The notes beneath the pieces were generated by a model. It ran no database searches. It was given only the letters and a program-made list of their open reading frames with translations, and was not told where the DNA came from. A program made the translations under genes and the position numbers. Of a stretch of DNA of 40,679 nt, positions 26,059 through 34,906 are shown piece after piece. Origin of the DNA: an uncultured Megamonas sp. GTDB lineage: Bacteria; Bacillota_C; Negativicutes; Selenomonadales; Selenomonadaceae. How positions within the stretch are numbered: position 1 is the stretch's first letter; the number at the start of each line of letters is the position of its first letter. The DNA is taken from the NCBI GenBank assembly GCA_900556715.1, contig USPM01000006.1, positions 1 through 40,679 of the forward strand. Direction: 5' to 3'.

Positions 26059-26676
26059 TTAACTTAAGGATAATTCTTTGAGTGCAAATTTAATAATATC
26101 TTCTGTATTAGTCATATTGCCAGCTTTTTTGAGTACAGAATTGATTTCTGGTTTTGTATAGCCAAGAGAAAGAAGGGCTTGCGTTGCTTCTTCATACATA
26201 TCTATTTTTTCATCTTCGCTAGGTGTATCAATCAAGATTGGTTGATCTAAGACTTCATCGGAAATACTTAAGTTGAGTTCAGTTAATTTATCTTTTAATT
26301 CTAAAACAATGCGTTCAGCTGTTTTCTTGCCAATCCCAGGGGCATTGGTGAGTAGGCTGACTTGTTTATTTTGGATAGCCCAGATGAGTTTTTCACTAGA
26401 AAGACTAGAGAGCAGACCAAGCCCAGCTTTGGGGCCAATCTTAGATACGGAAATCAATTTGCAAAAGACATCATATTCTAATTGATTGATGAAACCATAT
26501 AATAACATGGCATCTTCACGCACGCTTAAATAAGTAAAGAGTTTGATTTCTTCATTCATTTTTAGTTTTGCACGTGTGCTAGTGCTGATAAATACGCGAT
26601 AGCCGACACCATGAACATCAATAAAGCAAAAATCACTGGCAATATAAGTGACTTTTCCCTGTAAATATCCTATCAT
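26059..26676 (-). CDS. ruvA: Holliday junction branch migration protein RuvA
   Basis: RuvA binds Holliday junctions and loads the RuvB motor. The 205-residue protein begins MIGYLQGKVTYIASDFCFID (OB domain). It has two helix-hairpin-helix motifs, including LISVSKIGPKAGLGLLS and LTNAPGIGKKTAERIVLEL, then a flexible acidic linker and the C-terminal RuvB-binding domain (ALLSLGYTKPEINSVLKKA). It follows ruvC by 49 bases. ruvB, commonly next, is not here; a potassium channel subunit follows instead. Confidence 0.97.
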   Translation of the reverse strand: MIGYLQGKVTYIASDFCFIDVHGVGYRVFISTSTRAKLKMNEEIKLFTYLSVREDAMLLYGFINQLEYDVFCKLISVSKIGPKAGLGLLSSLSSEKLIWAIQNKQVSLLTNAPGIGKKTAERIVLELKDKLTELNLSISDEVLDQPILIDTPSEDEKIDMYEEATQALLSLGYTKPEINSVLKKAGNMTNTEDIIKFALKELSLS

Positions 26677-26725
26677 AAAATCTTTCCTTGTTAATTTATT
26701 TATTATTAATCCATTATTAATTTAA

Positions 26726-27220
26726 TTATAATTTATTTCGCCATGTGAGGCTATTCATACAATGAGTAGTGCAGATAGCTACAGCTAGAGCGTCGGCGAC
26801 ATCATCAGGTTTTGGCGGTTCAGGAAGATGGAGCAATTTTGTTACCATATAGATGACTTGTTCTTTGCTCGCTCTGCCAAAGCCCACTACGGATTGTTTG
26901 ATTTGTAGCGGTGTGCGTTCAACTAACTCAATTTGATTTTCGGCTGCGGTCAATAAGACGATACCACGAGCTTGACCGACAGGAATGGCAGTAGTTACAT
27001 TGCGATTGAAAAATAATTGTTCTACGCCCATTACATCAGGTTTATATTTTTGAATAATATCTGTAAGTTCACGATGAATTTTTAATAATCTATCTTGTGG
27101 TCGCATCTGTGGACTTGTCAAAATAGCTCCATATTCAATGGCTTTTAGACGGCTTCCTTGCATATCTACAAGACCATAGCCACAGATAGCAGTCCCAGGG
27201 TCAATACCTAAAGCAAGCAT
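26726..27220 (-). CDS. ruvC: Crossover junction endodeoxyribonuclease RuvC
   Basis: RuvC cuts Holliday junctions as a dimer with two metals. The 164-residue protein holds the four catalytic acidic residues Asp7 (LGIDPGT), Glu67 (GVEQLFF), Asp140 and Asp143 (KPDDVADALAVAI). The start ATG has AAGGAGG at 5 bases. An extended -10 promoter lies about 50 bases upstream, giving a ruvC-ruvA-RCK-methyltransferase unit. Confidence 0.97.
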   Translation of the reverse strand: MLALGIDPGTAICGYGLVDMQGSRLKAIEYGAILTSPQMRPQDRLLKIHRELTDIIQKYKPDVMGVEQLFFNRNVTTAIPVGQARGIVLLTAAENQIELVERTPLQIKQSVVGFGRASKEQVIYMVTKLLHLPEPPKPDDVADALAVAICTTHCMNSLTWRNKL

Positions 27221-27268
27221 AAAATCCTCCTTTTAGTATATCAAATTTAGCAAAAATGTGCAGTTCAC

Positions 27269-27277
27269 ATTATATCA
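27269..27277 (-). promoter_or_regulatory. Extended -10 promoter of ruvC
   Basis: On the minus strand TGATATAAT, a perfect -10 with the TGN extension. The -35 region (TTTTAA at 17 bases) is poor. Confidence 0.5.
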
Positions 27278-27305
27278 TGATTAACTAGTTTTTAAAAATA
27301 ACAAA

Positions 27306-27338
27306 AGTCATGTTTAAATATATTATTCAAACATGACT
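27306..27338 (-). terminator. Terminator of the nitroreductase gene
   Basis: A perfect 10-base stem (AGTCATGTTT/AAACATGACT) with a 13-base loop lies 17 bases after the gene stop; TTTGTTATTTTT follows on the minus strand. Confidence 0.75.
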
Positions 27339-27355
27339 ATAATTTTATATTGATT

Positions 27356-27952
27356 TTAATAGATTTTTAAGCGAGTGGAAATATCTTCAATGTATTTTTC
27401 ATTTGGCTGGGTTTCTATACTACCAAATGGCATTTGTGCTGTTAATTTCCATGTATCGGGAATAGAGAATAATTCTTTGATTTTATCATCAATCAAAGGA
27501 TTATAATGTTGAAGATTAGCTCCGATATTTGCTTGGCTTAATGCTGTCCAGATATTATTTTGAAGCATACCATTTGCTTGATTTGACCATGTGGAGAAAT
27601 TTTCAGCATACATAGCATAAGTTTCTTTTAATTCATTGATGATTTCTGTGTCTTCAAAAAATAAGATAGTGCCAATGCCAGCTTTGAATTTATTGATTTT
27701 ATTTTGAGCCACAGTGAAAGTTTCTTCTTTTTTAGCTAATTTTTCTTTCAAAATATCTGTAGTGATTTGCCAAATCTGTTGATGTTTTTCATCAAAGGCG
27801 ATGATAACATTTGTAGTAGGGCAGTTAAAAGCAGATGGACTATATTTTAGGCAATCAGAGATGATAGAAGTTATTTCTTCATTAGATAAATTAACATTAG
27901 TGCCTAAATTATAGATACTGCGACGATTTTTTAAGGCTTGTAAAAATTCCAT
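27356..27952 (-). CDS. Nitroreductase-family FMN oxidoreductase
   Basis: The 198-residue protein has the N-terminal phosphate-binding NRRSIYNLG motif (9-17) of the nitroreductase/HBN1 group and the SPSAFNCPTTNVIIAF segment (38-53) that binds FMN. A C-terminal MPFGSIETQP loop is also typical. Such enzymes reduce quinones, nitro compounds or related substrates with NAD(P)H; the natural substrate is unknown. It is a single-gene unit with its own terminator, sitting between yebC and ruvC, which are adjacent in many bacteria. A weak TATAAT at 27966-27971 is too near the start to be convincing. Confidence 0.88.
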   Translation of the reverse strand: MEFLQALKNRRSIYNLGTNVNLSNEEITSIISDCLKYSPSAFNCPTTNVIIAFDEKHQQIWQITTDILKEKLAKKEETFTVAQNKINKFKAGIGTILFFEDTEIINELKETYAMYAENFSTWSNQANGMLQNNIWTALSQANIGANLQHYNPLIDDKIKELFSIPDTWKLTAQMPFGSIETQPNEKYIEDISTRLKIY

Positions 27953-27987
27953 GATAAATACCTCGATTATATATCTTTAGATAAAAA

Positions 27988-28012
27988 TAGACGCAGTTTA
28001 TCACTGCGTCTA
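27988..28012 (-). terminator. Terminator of yebC
   Basis: A perfect 10-base stem (TAGACGCAGT/ACTGCGTCTA) with a 5-base loop is followed by TTTTTATCT on the minus strand. It lies 9 bases after the yebC stop. Confidence 0.9.
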
Positions 28013-28021
28013 AAGATTATT

Positions 28022-28753
28022 TTATTCTTCGTCCATTTCGTAGTTGGAATAAACGTTTTGAACATCATCATGTTCTTCAAGCATATCGATAAGAGTCTGC
28101 ATTTTTTCAGCGTCTTTGCCTTCAACTTTAACAGTAGTATCAGGAATCATAGTGATTTCGGATTCAACTGTTTCGATGTTGTTTTCTTCTAATGCTTGAG
28201 AGATTGCATCGAAATCTTCAGGAGCAGCAGTGATTTCAAAAGAATCATCATTTGCTTTGAAGTCTTCTGCACCAGCATCAAGAGCAATCATCATGAGGCT
28301 TTCTTCATCATCGAAAGCTTCTTTGTCTACAACAAAGATTGCTTTTTTGTGGAACATCCAGCCTACGCAACCAGTTTCGCCGAGGTTTCCGCCGTATTTG
28401 GAGAATAAATGACGAATATCAGCAGCTGTACGATTACGGTTATCTGTCATAACTTCGAGCATAACAGCAGAACCTGCTGGACCGTAACCTTCATAAATTA
28501 ATTCTTCGTAATTGCTACCATCAGAAGCACCTAAGCCTTTTTGAATAGCACGATTGATATTATCTTTAGGAATATTGTTAGATTTAGCTTTGCTTAAAGC
28601 TAATTTAAGACGCATATTACCAGTAGGGTCAGCACCACCCATACGAACAGCAATAGTGATTTCACGACCAATTTTTGTAGTCATTTTTGCACGAATGGCA
28701 TCATTTGCACCTTTTTTTCGTTTAATATTGGCCCATTTAGAATGTCCTGACAT
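28022..28753 (-). CDS. yebC: YebC/PmpR/TACO1 family protein
   Basis: The 243-residue protein starts MSGHSKWANIKRKKGANDAI, the family hallmark, followed by NIPKDNINRAIQKG and YEGYGPAGSAVMLEVMTDN. C-terminal acidic domains end in EEHDDVQNVYSNYEMDEE. It was long called a transcriptional regulator; newer work on YebC/TACO1 points to a role in translation at difficult proline stretches. It has its own promoter and terminator. ruvC, a common neighbour, lies one gene away. Confidence 0.96.
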   Translation of the reverse strand: MSGHSKWANIKRKKGANDAIRAKMTTKIGREITIAVRMGGADPTGNMRLKLALSKAKSNNIPKDNINRAIQKGLGASDGSNYEELIYEGYGPAGSAVMLEVMTDNRNRTAADIRHLFSKYGGNLGETGCVGWMFHKKAIFVVDKEAFDDEESLMMIALDAGAEDFKANDDSFEITAAPEDFDAISQALEENNIETVESEITMIPDTTVKVEGKDAEKMQTLIDMLEEHDDVQNVYSNYEMDEE

Positions 28754-28864
28754 CTTTTAAACGCACTCCTTAATAAATTAAACTATAAATTATCTAATAT
28801 GTACTAGATAAGTAAATAAAATTTTAAGATTTAGATAAAATTTTGTAAGAAAATATCTTTTTAG

Positions 28865-28894
28865 AGTATACCATAAAAAAACGAGTCTTTGCAA
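28865..28894 (-). promoter_or_regulatory. Promoter of yebC
   Basis: On the minus strand TTGCAA, an 18-base spacer and TATACT with a TGG extension. The leader to the yebC ATG is about 105 bases and very AT-rich. The rest of the 28754-29036 gap holds only this promoter and the tyrS terminator. Confidence 0.65.
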
Positions 28895-28969
28895 ATCATT
28901 TAAAGTATTCATTTTTGTTGATAAAGAAATAAATCGAATATAGTAATTATAGTCTATGGATAAAAATAA

Positions 28970-29016
28970 AAAAGCTAGAATATATCAATGTTATTAGTGA
29001 ATATATTCTAGCTTTT
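28970..29016 (-). terminator. Terminator of tyrS
   Basis: A perfect 16-base stem (AAAAGCTAGAATATAT and its complement) with a 15-base loop is followed by T-rich sequence on the minus strand. It ends the zapA-to-tyrS series. Confidence 0.85.
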
Positions 29017-29036
29017 CGTTTATAGTTTTATGATTT

Positions 29037-30254
29037 TTATGCTTTGATTAAACGATAGAATTTCTTTTTACCTTTGCGAACGATCATGTCGCCATTTGCA
29101 AGGTCTTCTGCTGTTAATACTTTTTCTACATCAGTCCATTTGTCATCGCCGATGGATACACCATTTTGAGCGATTAGACGACGACCTGCACCTTTGGATT
29201 CAAATACTTTATTATCTACTAAGATATCAAGTAATTTTTTGCCAAAGTCTGCTTCTGTAATAGTGATAGTAGGAGCATTGTCCATATTACCTTTACCACT
29301 GAAAAGTGCTTGAGCAGCTTCTTGAGCTTTTTTAGCTTCTTCTTCGCCATGAACGAGTTTTGTAACTTCATAAGCGAGAACTTGTTTTGCTTCGTTGATT
29401 TTCTGGTCTTTATAGCTACCGAGGCGACGAACTTCGTCCATTGGTAAGAATGTGAGAAGAGCAAGACATTTTTCTACATCACTATCAGCAACATTTCTCC
29501 AGTATTGATAGAAATCATATGGAGAAGTCTTTTTAGGATCGAGCCAAAGTGCACCTTTTGCTGTTTTACCCATTTTTTTGCCTTCACTGTTAGTGAGAAG
29601 ATTGAATGTCATACCATAAGAAGGTTTTGCTTCTTTACGACGAATGAGTTCAACACCGGCGATAATATTAGACCATTGGTCATCGCCACCTAATTCAAGT
29701 ACGCAACCATAACGGCGGTTTAATTCCATGAAGTCATAAGCCTGCATGATCATGTAATTGAATTCGAGGAATGTTAAGCCACGTTCTAAACGTTGTTTAT
29801 AACATTCAGCAGTAAGCATGCGATTAACAGAGAAATGTGGACCAACATCGCGAAGTAATTCAATATAATTTAATTTGCGAAGCCAATCGCCATTGTTGAT
29901 CATTAAAGCTTTACCATCGGAAAAATCGATAAAGCGTTCCATTTGTTTTTTGAAGCAATTACAATTATGTTCGATATCTTCATCAGTTAACATTTTACGC
30001 ATATCTGTACGACCAGAAGGGTCACCTACAGTACCAGTACCGCCACCAACTAAGCAGATAGGGCGATGACCTGCTTTTTGCATATGAGACATAGCCATTA
30101 AAGCTAAGAAATGGCCAACATGAAGGCTGTCTGCTGTTGGATCAAATCCCATATAAAATGTAACTTGCTCAGTTTCTAAAGCTTTTTTTAATTCTTCTTC
30201 GTGAGTTACTTGAGCTAAGTAACCACGTTCTTTAAGTGTATCAAATACGCTCAC
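29037..30254 (-). CDS. tyrS: Tyrosyl-tRNA synthetase
   Basis: A class I synthetase of 405 residues. The HIGH motif is HVGH (45-48) after [11 protein letters not shown]. The second signature is KMGKT (227-231) instead of KMSKS, as in the TyrZ-like subgroup. A C-terminal S4 RNA-binding domain ([15 protein letters not shown]) follows. The start is GTG at 30254 with AGGAGG 7 bases upstream. It lies 29 bases after the penicillin-binding protein gene, leaving no room for a T-box leader, so it is the last gene of that series. Confidence 0.97.
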   Translation of the reverse strand: MSVFDTLKERGYLAQVTHEEELKKALETEQVTFYMGFDPTADSLHVGHFLALMAMSHMQKAGHRPICLVGGGTGTVGDPSGRTDMRKMLTDEDIEHNCNCFKKQMERFIDFSDGKALMINNGDWLRKLNYIELLRDVGPHFSVNRMLTAECYKQRLERGLTFLEFNYMIMQAYDFMELNRRYGCVLELGGDDQWSNIIAGVELIRRKEAKPSYGMTFNLLTNSEGKKMGKTAKGALWLDPKKTSPYDFYQYWRNVADSDVEKCLALLTFLPMDEVRRLGSYKDQKINEAKQVLAYEVTKLVHGEEEAKKAQEAAQALFSGKGNMDNAPTITITEADFGKKLLDILVDNKVFESKGAGRRLIAQNGVSIGDDKWTDVEKVLTAEDLANGDMIVRKGKKKFYRLIKA

Positions 30255-30283
30255 AAAAAATCCTCCTAATATATGATTATCTA

Positions 30284-32446
30284 TTAATTTAACCCTTTGC
30301 CTTGTTGAATACTTGGTTCAGGTAAATTTTGTCTTGGAACAGGAACAGATGGTTGCTCAATATTTTCTTCAATTGGTTCATTTTCATCAATTGGCTGTTG
30401 AGCATCATTTAGATTTGATTGTTCATTAGGAACAGGTTTATGCTTATCAGGTGTTTCTTTTGATGGTTTTTCTTTTTCATGAGAAACATTTTTATTTGTA
30501 GTCTTAGCATTGTTTTCTACACTTTGAACAGGATTATCAATGGAAGTATCTGAACCGTCAAAGTTTTTAGCAGGTATAGAAGCTAGTGCTGTTTTCATGA
30601 AGTTTTGCCAAATTTTCGCAGGAGTAGTACCACCTGTAATACCAGGCATAACATCATTATCATCACAGCCCATCCATACGACAGCGACTAAATCAGGTGT
30701 ATAACCTGCAAACCAAGCATCTTGATAATTATCTGTAGTTCCTGTTTTACCAGCAGCAGGTCTATTGATATTAGCAGCTTTACCTGTGCCTTTAGTGATG
30801 ACATCTTCAAGCATATCTGTCAATAAAGTAGCTGTGCGTTCTGATAGAACTTGTTTTGTTTCAGGTTTATGTTCATAAATGGTCTTGCCTTTGCGGTCTA
30901 CGACTTTGACGATGGCAGTTGGTTTTGTATAAACACCATGATTAGCAAAAGCACTATAAGCACCAGCCATATCGAGAACAGTTACCCCGTTTGTAAGACC
31001 ACCGATAGATGCGGCTAAGTTTTTATCATTAGCTTCTTTAGAATTTAATTCTAGTGTGGATATACCTAGATTTTGAGCTGTCAATAAAACTTTATCTATG
31101 GATAATTTTTCAGCTAAACGAATTGTTGGCACATTTAAAGAATTGATAGCTGTTTGACGCATAGATACTGTGCCTCTAAATGTACGGTCATAGTTTTGTG
31201 GTTGCCAATCACCTAATTTAAATGGAGTATCCTCGATTGTTGTATCAGGTGTCATTTTATTTTCTAATGCAGTAGCAAATGTAAATGGTTTGAAAGCTGA
31301 ACCAGGTTGACGTACAGCGAGTGCAGCACGATTGAATTGGTCAGTGCCACGACCACCAACCATAGCTTTGATATATCCAGTTTTGGGATCAATAGCAACA
31401 AGTGCCCCTTGTGGTTGAGTGAGACCGTTAGCATCGCTATAGTAAGTTGGCAATAAACTATTTACAGATTGTTCAGCAGCTTTTTGCATATTCATATCTA
31501 TGGATACATAGATTTTTAATCCTTCTTTATAAACTGCATCTGCACCGAATTTATCAATCATTTCTTGAGTTACATAATCGATAAAATATGAAGCAGTATT
31601 ATTTTTTTCTTCTTCTTTAGGATTTACAAGTCTTAAACTTTCAGCTTTTGTTTTAGTAGCTGTAGCAGAATCAATATAACCATATTTTACCATCTGGTCT
31701 AATACTTCTGCTTTACGTTCATTGGCAGCACTTAAATTATTAAGTGGTGAATAATAGTTAGGGCTACGAGGTATACCAGCGAGCATAGCACATTCAGATA
31801 AATCCAATTGACTTACGTCTTTACCAAAATATGTTTGAGCTGCGGCTTGCACACCATAGGCACCTCTACCAAAATAAATTTGATTGAGGTACATTTCTAA
31901 AATTTCTTCTTTAGTATATTGTCTTTCTAAACGAAGGGCAATAAATAATTCTTGGATTTTTCGTTTAAATGTACGGTCTTGTGATAAAAAGGCATTTTTA
32001 GCTAATTGTTGAGTGATAGTACTACCACCTTCGGATACTTCACCACTTACTAAATTTGAATAAATAGCACGGAAAATACCTCTAGGGTCAATACCGTTAT
32101 GTTCATAAAAGCGATTATCTTCGACAGCGATAAAGGCATTTTGCAGATTAGCAGGGATTTTATCTAAAGTCACTAATGTACGATTTTCCGTAGCGTGAAT
32201 ATTAGTGATTAGATTGCCATTCATATCGAGAATTTGAGAAGAAGCAGGTGGGTGAATATCAGATACATCTTTATCACCATCAAGACCAATAGCAACTAAT
32301 CCACAACCAACGCCTAAAAATACAACTATAAATAGCGTTAAAAGTGCTAAGAAAAATTTTTTGAAGCCAAAAGATTTTTTCTTATTTTTTTTATCAGTTG
32401 CATGATTAGAGGTTGATTTTTTTTCGTTAAAAGGCTGTTTATCCAT
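30284..32446 (-). CDS. Class A penicillin-binding protein (PBP1A type)
   Basis: A bifunctional peptidoglycan synthase of about 720 residues. It has a basic cytoplasmic tail, one membrane helix ([20 protein letters not shown]) and a family-51 glycosyltransferase domain with [28 protein letters not shown] and [13 protein letters not shown]. The transpeptidase domain has the active serine in PGSAFKPF, then SLN, then KTGTT. The last 75 residues are low-complexity, rich in N, E, P, K and Q. The ATG at 32446 is preferred; GAGG lies 8 bases upstream and overlaps an upstream GTG. It follows mutS2 by 65 bases. Confidence 0.95.
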   Translation of the reverse strand: MDKQPFNEKKSTSNHATDKKNKKKSFGFKKFFLALLTLFIVVFLGVGCGLVAIGLDGDKDVSDIHPPASSQILDMNGNLITNIHATENRTLVTLDKIPANLQNAFIAVEDNRFYEHNGIDPRGIFRAIYSNLVSGEVSEGGSTITQQLAKNAFLSQDRTFKRKIQELFIALRLERQYTKEEILEMYLNQIYFGRGAYGVQAAAQTYFGKDVSQLDLSECAMLAGIPRSPNYYSPLNNLSAANERKAEVLDQMVKYGYIDSATATKTKAESLRLVNPKEEEKNNTASYFIDYVTQEMIDKFGADAVYKEGLKIYVSIDMNMQKAAEQSVNSLLPTYYSDANGLTQPQGALVAIDPKTGYIKAMVGGRGTDQFNRAALAVRQPGSAFKPFTFATALENKMTPDTTIEDTPFKLGDWQPQNYDRTFRGTVSMRQTAINSLNVPTIRLAEKLSIDKVLLTAQNLGISTLELNSKEANDKNLAASIGGLTNGVTVLDMAGAYSAFANHGVYTKPTAIVKVVDRKGKTIYEHKPETKQVLSERTATLLTDMLEDVITKGTGKAANINRPAAGKTGTTDNYQDAWFAGYTPDLVAVVWMGCDDNDVMPGITGGTTPAKIWQNFMKTALASIPAKNFDGSDTSIDNPVQSVENNAKTTNKNVSHEKEKPSKETPDKHKPVPNEQSNLNDAQQPIDENEPIEENIEQPSVPVPRQNLPEPSIQQGKGLN

Positions 32447-32511
32447 AGAATACACCTCAAATATTTATAATACTATGTTTAGTTTTGGTAAAAATATAGT
32501 AATTATTTGCG

Positions 32512-34881
32512 TTATTTTAATTTTACAGCGGTTACCCCACTACCGCCTTCGTCCATATCACCAAGAGTATAGCTTAAAACATTGCGATGATTTTTGAGAT
32601 ATTCTTGAATACCTTTGCGCAGAGCTCCTGTACCTTTACCATGAATGATTAATACTCTTGATAAACCAGAAATTACAGCATCATCAAGATATTTGCTAAC
32701 AACTTCAATAGCTTCATCAACCATTAAGCCTCTGATATCTACTTCTGTACTAATTTGGCTGACTTTAGCTAGCATATTGAAGCCACCAGCTTTTTTAGAT
32801 GGTGCAGTTTCTTTTACTTTAACAGCATGAGAAACGAAAGAGCAATCTTTAGCTTTAACATTCATTTTTAAACTGCCCAATTGAACAGTTAATTCTTTAC
32901 CACTGATATCAGTGATAGTTCCTTTTTGGCGAAGTTTATTTACATATACGATATCACCAACAGCAATAGTTTTGATATCGACAGCTTCACCTGGTTTATT
33001 TGGGTCATCATTTTGTTGACTTACTTTATCCAGACGACCACGTAATTTATGACGAGCAGCATCTATTGTTTCCTGACGTTTTTTCATTCCCTGGTCGTTG
33101 AATTGAGCTTTCAATTCCTTGATGATTTCTTCAGATTCGCGACGAGTACGGCGAAGTAAACTAGCACATTGTTCTTTAGTTTTACGAAGTGTTTGCTCTT
33201 TTTTCTTGGCCATTTCTTGCTTCATATCGGCAAGTTGTTTTTCTAATTTTTCAATGCGTTGTTGACGTTCAGCAATATCAGCATTTTTTTGTTCATACAT
33301 CAATTTTTCATTTTCTAGTGTATTTAATACATTTTCAAATTGAGCATGGTCTGCTTTGATGAGTTGTTGTGCACGTAAAATCAAAGTATCTGATAAACCT
33401 AATCTTTTACTTATAGCAAAAGCATTACTAGCCCCTGGCGTACCTATCAATAATCGGTAAGTAGGGCGAAGGGATTTGATGTCAAATTCTACACAAGCAT
33501 TTTCAATGCCTTCTTTAGAATAAGCAAAAGTCTTTAACTCGTTATAGTGAGTAGTAGCTACAGTACAAGCACCGATTTCCATTAATCTTTCTAAAATTGA
33601 CATGGCAAGAGCAGCACCTTCTTCTGGGTCAGTACCAGAACCTACTTCATCTAATAAGAGCAAGTCATCATGTTCAATATTATTCAAGATATTTACGATA
33701 TTGCGCATATGAGCGGAAAATGTACTGAGGCTCTGTTCAATGCTTTGCTCATCACCGATATCAGCATAGACATTTTGGAAAATGGAAATTTTGGAACCAG
33801 ATTGAACTGGAATAAAAAGACCAGACTGAGTCATTAAAACTAATAAGCCTAAAGTTTTCATGCTCACTGTTTTACCGCCTGTGTTTGGCCCTGTAATCAA
33901 TAAAGTGCGATATCCTTCGCCAAGTCTGATATCAATAGGAACGACGTTATCTTTATTGAGTAATGGGTGGCGAGCTTTAGCTAAATTGACAATACCTTCA
34001 TCATTGATTTCTGGCATAGTAGCGTGCATTTTACGAGCTAATTTTGCCTTAGCAAAAGCAAAATCCAATTGAGCCATGATTTCGCAGTTATGAAGTAAGC
34101 TATCAGCATTTCTAGCGATTTTTTCAGAAATTACTTTTAAAATACGTTCAATTTCACGTTTTTCATCAATAACTAATTGTTTAATATCATTGTTTAAGTC
34201 AACAATGGACATAGGTTCAATAAATAAAGTAGAACCACTAGAGGATTGGTCATGTACGACACCTGGGAATTGTTGACGATATTCTTGTTTGATAGGAATA
34301 ACATAGCGTTCATCACGGATAGTAACGATATTATCCTGAAAATATTTTTGATAATCAGGATTTTTTAAGATACCGTCAAGATTTGTTTTGATGCGACGCT
34401 GAGAAGATTTAATTTCACGGCGAATACGCATAAGTTCAACGCTAGCACTATCACGCATAGAACCATGTTCATCAACAATATTATCTATTTCGCGTTCGAG
34501 TTGCCCCAAAATTTCAATAGATTTAGCCCATTCTTTGAATTGAGGGCTATCTATTTCTAATTCTTTGAAGAATTTTTTGAGATTACGCATTGCGTACATG
34601 GTATTTAAAATATCGAGTAATGAATTTATTTCAATTACTAGACCTAAAGATGTTTTCTTTAATAATGAACGAATATCATGAATACCGCCAAAAGGTGGTT
34701 CAGAGCTAATTAAAATGTTACTAGCTTCTTGTGTATGTGAAAGATTTTCAATTACTTCATCGATATCGCTACTTGGTAATAGTTTTTCGGCAAGTTCTTT
34801 TCCCATACTAGAAGTAGCCATATTTTGTAGCATAGTGATAATTTTGGCATATTCTAAAGTTTTAAATACGGATTGATTCAT
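32512..34881 (-). CDS. mutS2: Endonuclease MutS2
   Basis: MutS2 suppresses recombination and, in Bacillus, also acts in ribosome rescue. The 789-residue protein lacks the mismatch-recognition domain. It has a coiled lever region, the MutS ATPase with LLITGPNTGGKTVSMKTLG, DLLLLDEVGSGTDPEEGA and TTHYNEL, a long charged coiled coil (about 515-610), and a C-terminal Smr nuclease domain (VDIRGLMVDEAIE, VLIIHGKGTGALRKGI). Its ATG has AAGGAAGG about 14 bases upstream, a wide spacing. It lies 25 bases after the U32 gene. Confidence 0.97.
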   Translation of the reverse strand: MNQSVFKTLEYAKIITMLQNMATSSMGKELAEKLLPSSDIDEVIENLSHTQEASNILISSEPPFGGIHDIRSLLKKTSLGLVIEINSLLDILNTMYAMRNLKKFFKELEIDSPQFKEWAKSIEILGQLEREIDNIVDEHGSMRDSASVELMRIRREIKSSQRRIKTNLDGILKNPDYQKYFQDNIVTIRDERYVIPIKQEYRQQFPGVVHDQSSSGSTLFIEPMSIVDLNNDIKQLVIDEKREIERILKVISEKIARNADSLLHNCEIMAQLDFAFAKAKLARKMHATMPEINDEGIVNLAKARHPLLNKDNVVPIDIRLGEGYRTLLITGPNTGGKTVSMKTLGLLVLMTQSGLFIPVQSGSKISIFQNVYADIGDEQSIEQSLSTFSAHMRNIVNILNNIEHDDLLLLDEVGSGTDPEEGAALAMSILERLMEIGACTVATTHYNELKTFAYSKEGIENACVEFDIKSLRPTYRLLIGTPGASNAFAISKRLGLSDTLILRAQQLIKADHAQFENVLNTLENEKLMYEQKNADIAERQQRIEKLEKQLADMKQEMAKKKEQTLRKTKEQCASLLRRTRRESEEIIKELKAQFNDQGMKKRQETIDAARHKLRGRLDKVSQQNDDPNKPGEAVDIKTIAVGDIVYVNKLRQKGTITDISGKELTVQLGSLKMNVKAKDCSFVSHAVKVKETAPSKKAGGFNMLAKVSQISTEVDIRGLMVDEAIEVVSKYLDDAVISGLSRVLIIHGKGTGALRKGIQEYLKNHRNVLSYTLGDMDEGGSGVTAVKLK

Positions 34882-34906
34882 TTGTTAAAAAGATACCTTC
34901 CTTAAA

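Noticed and set aside
29219..29464. 81-codon minus-strand frame inside tyrS
   Set aside because: It overlaps the intact tyrS gene in another frame and has lysine-rich low-complexity translation with no family match.
30255..30283. T-box leader ahead of tyrS
   Set aside because: Only 29 bases separate tyrS from the upstream gene, filled by the ribosome site.
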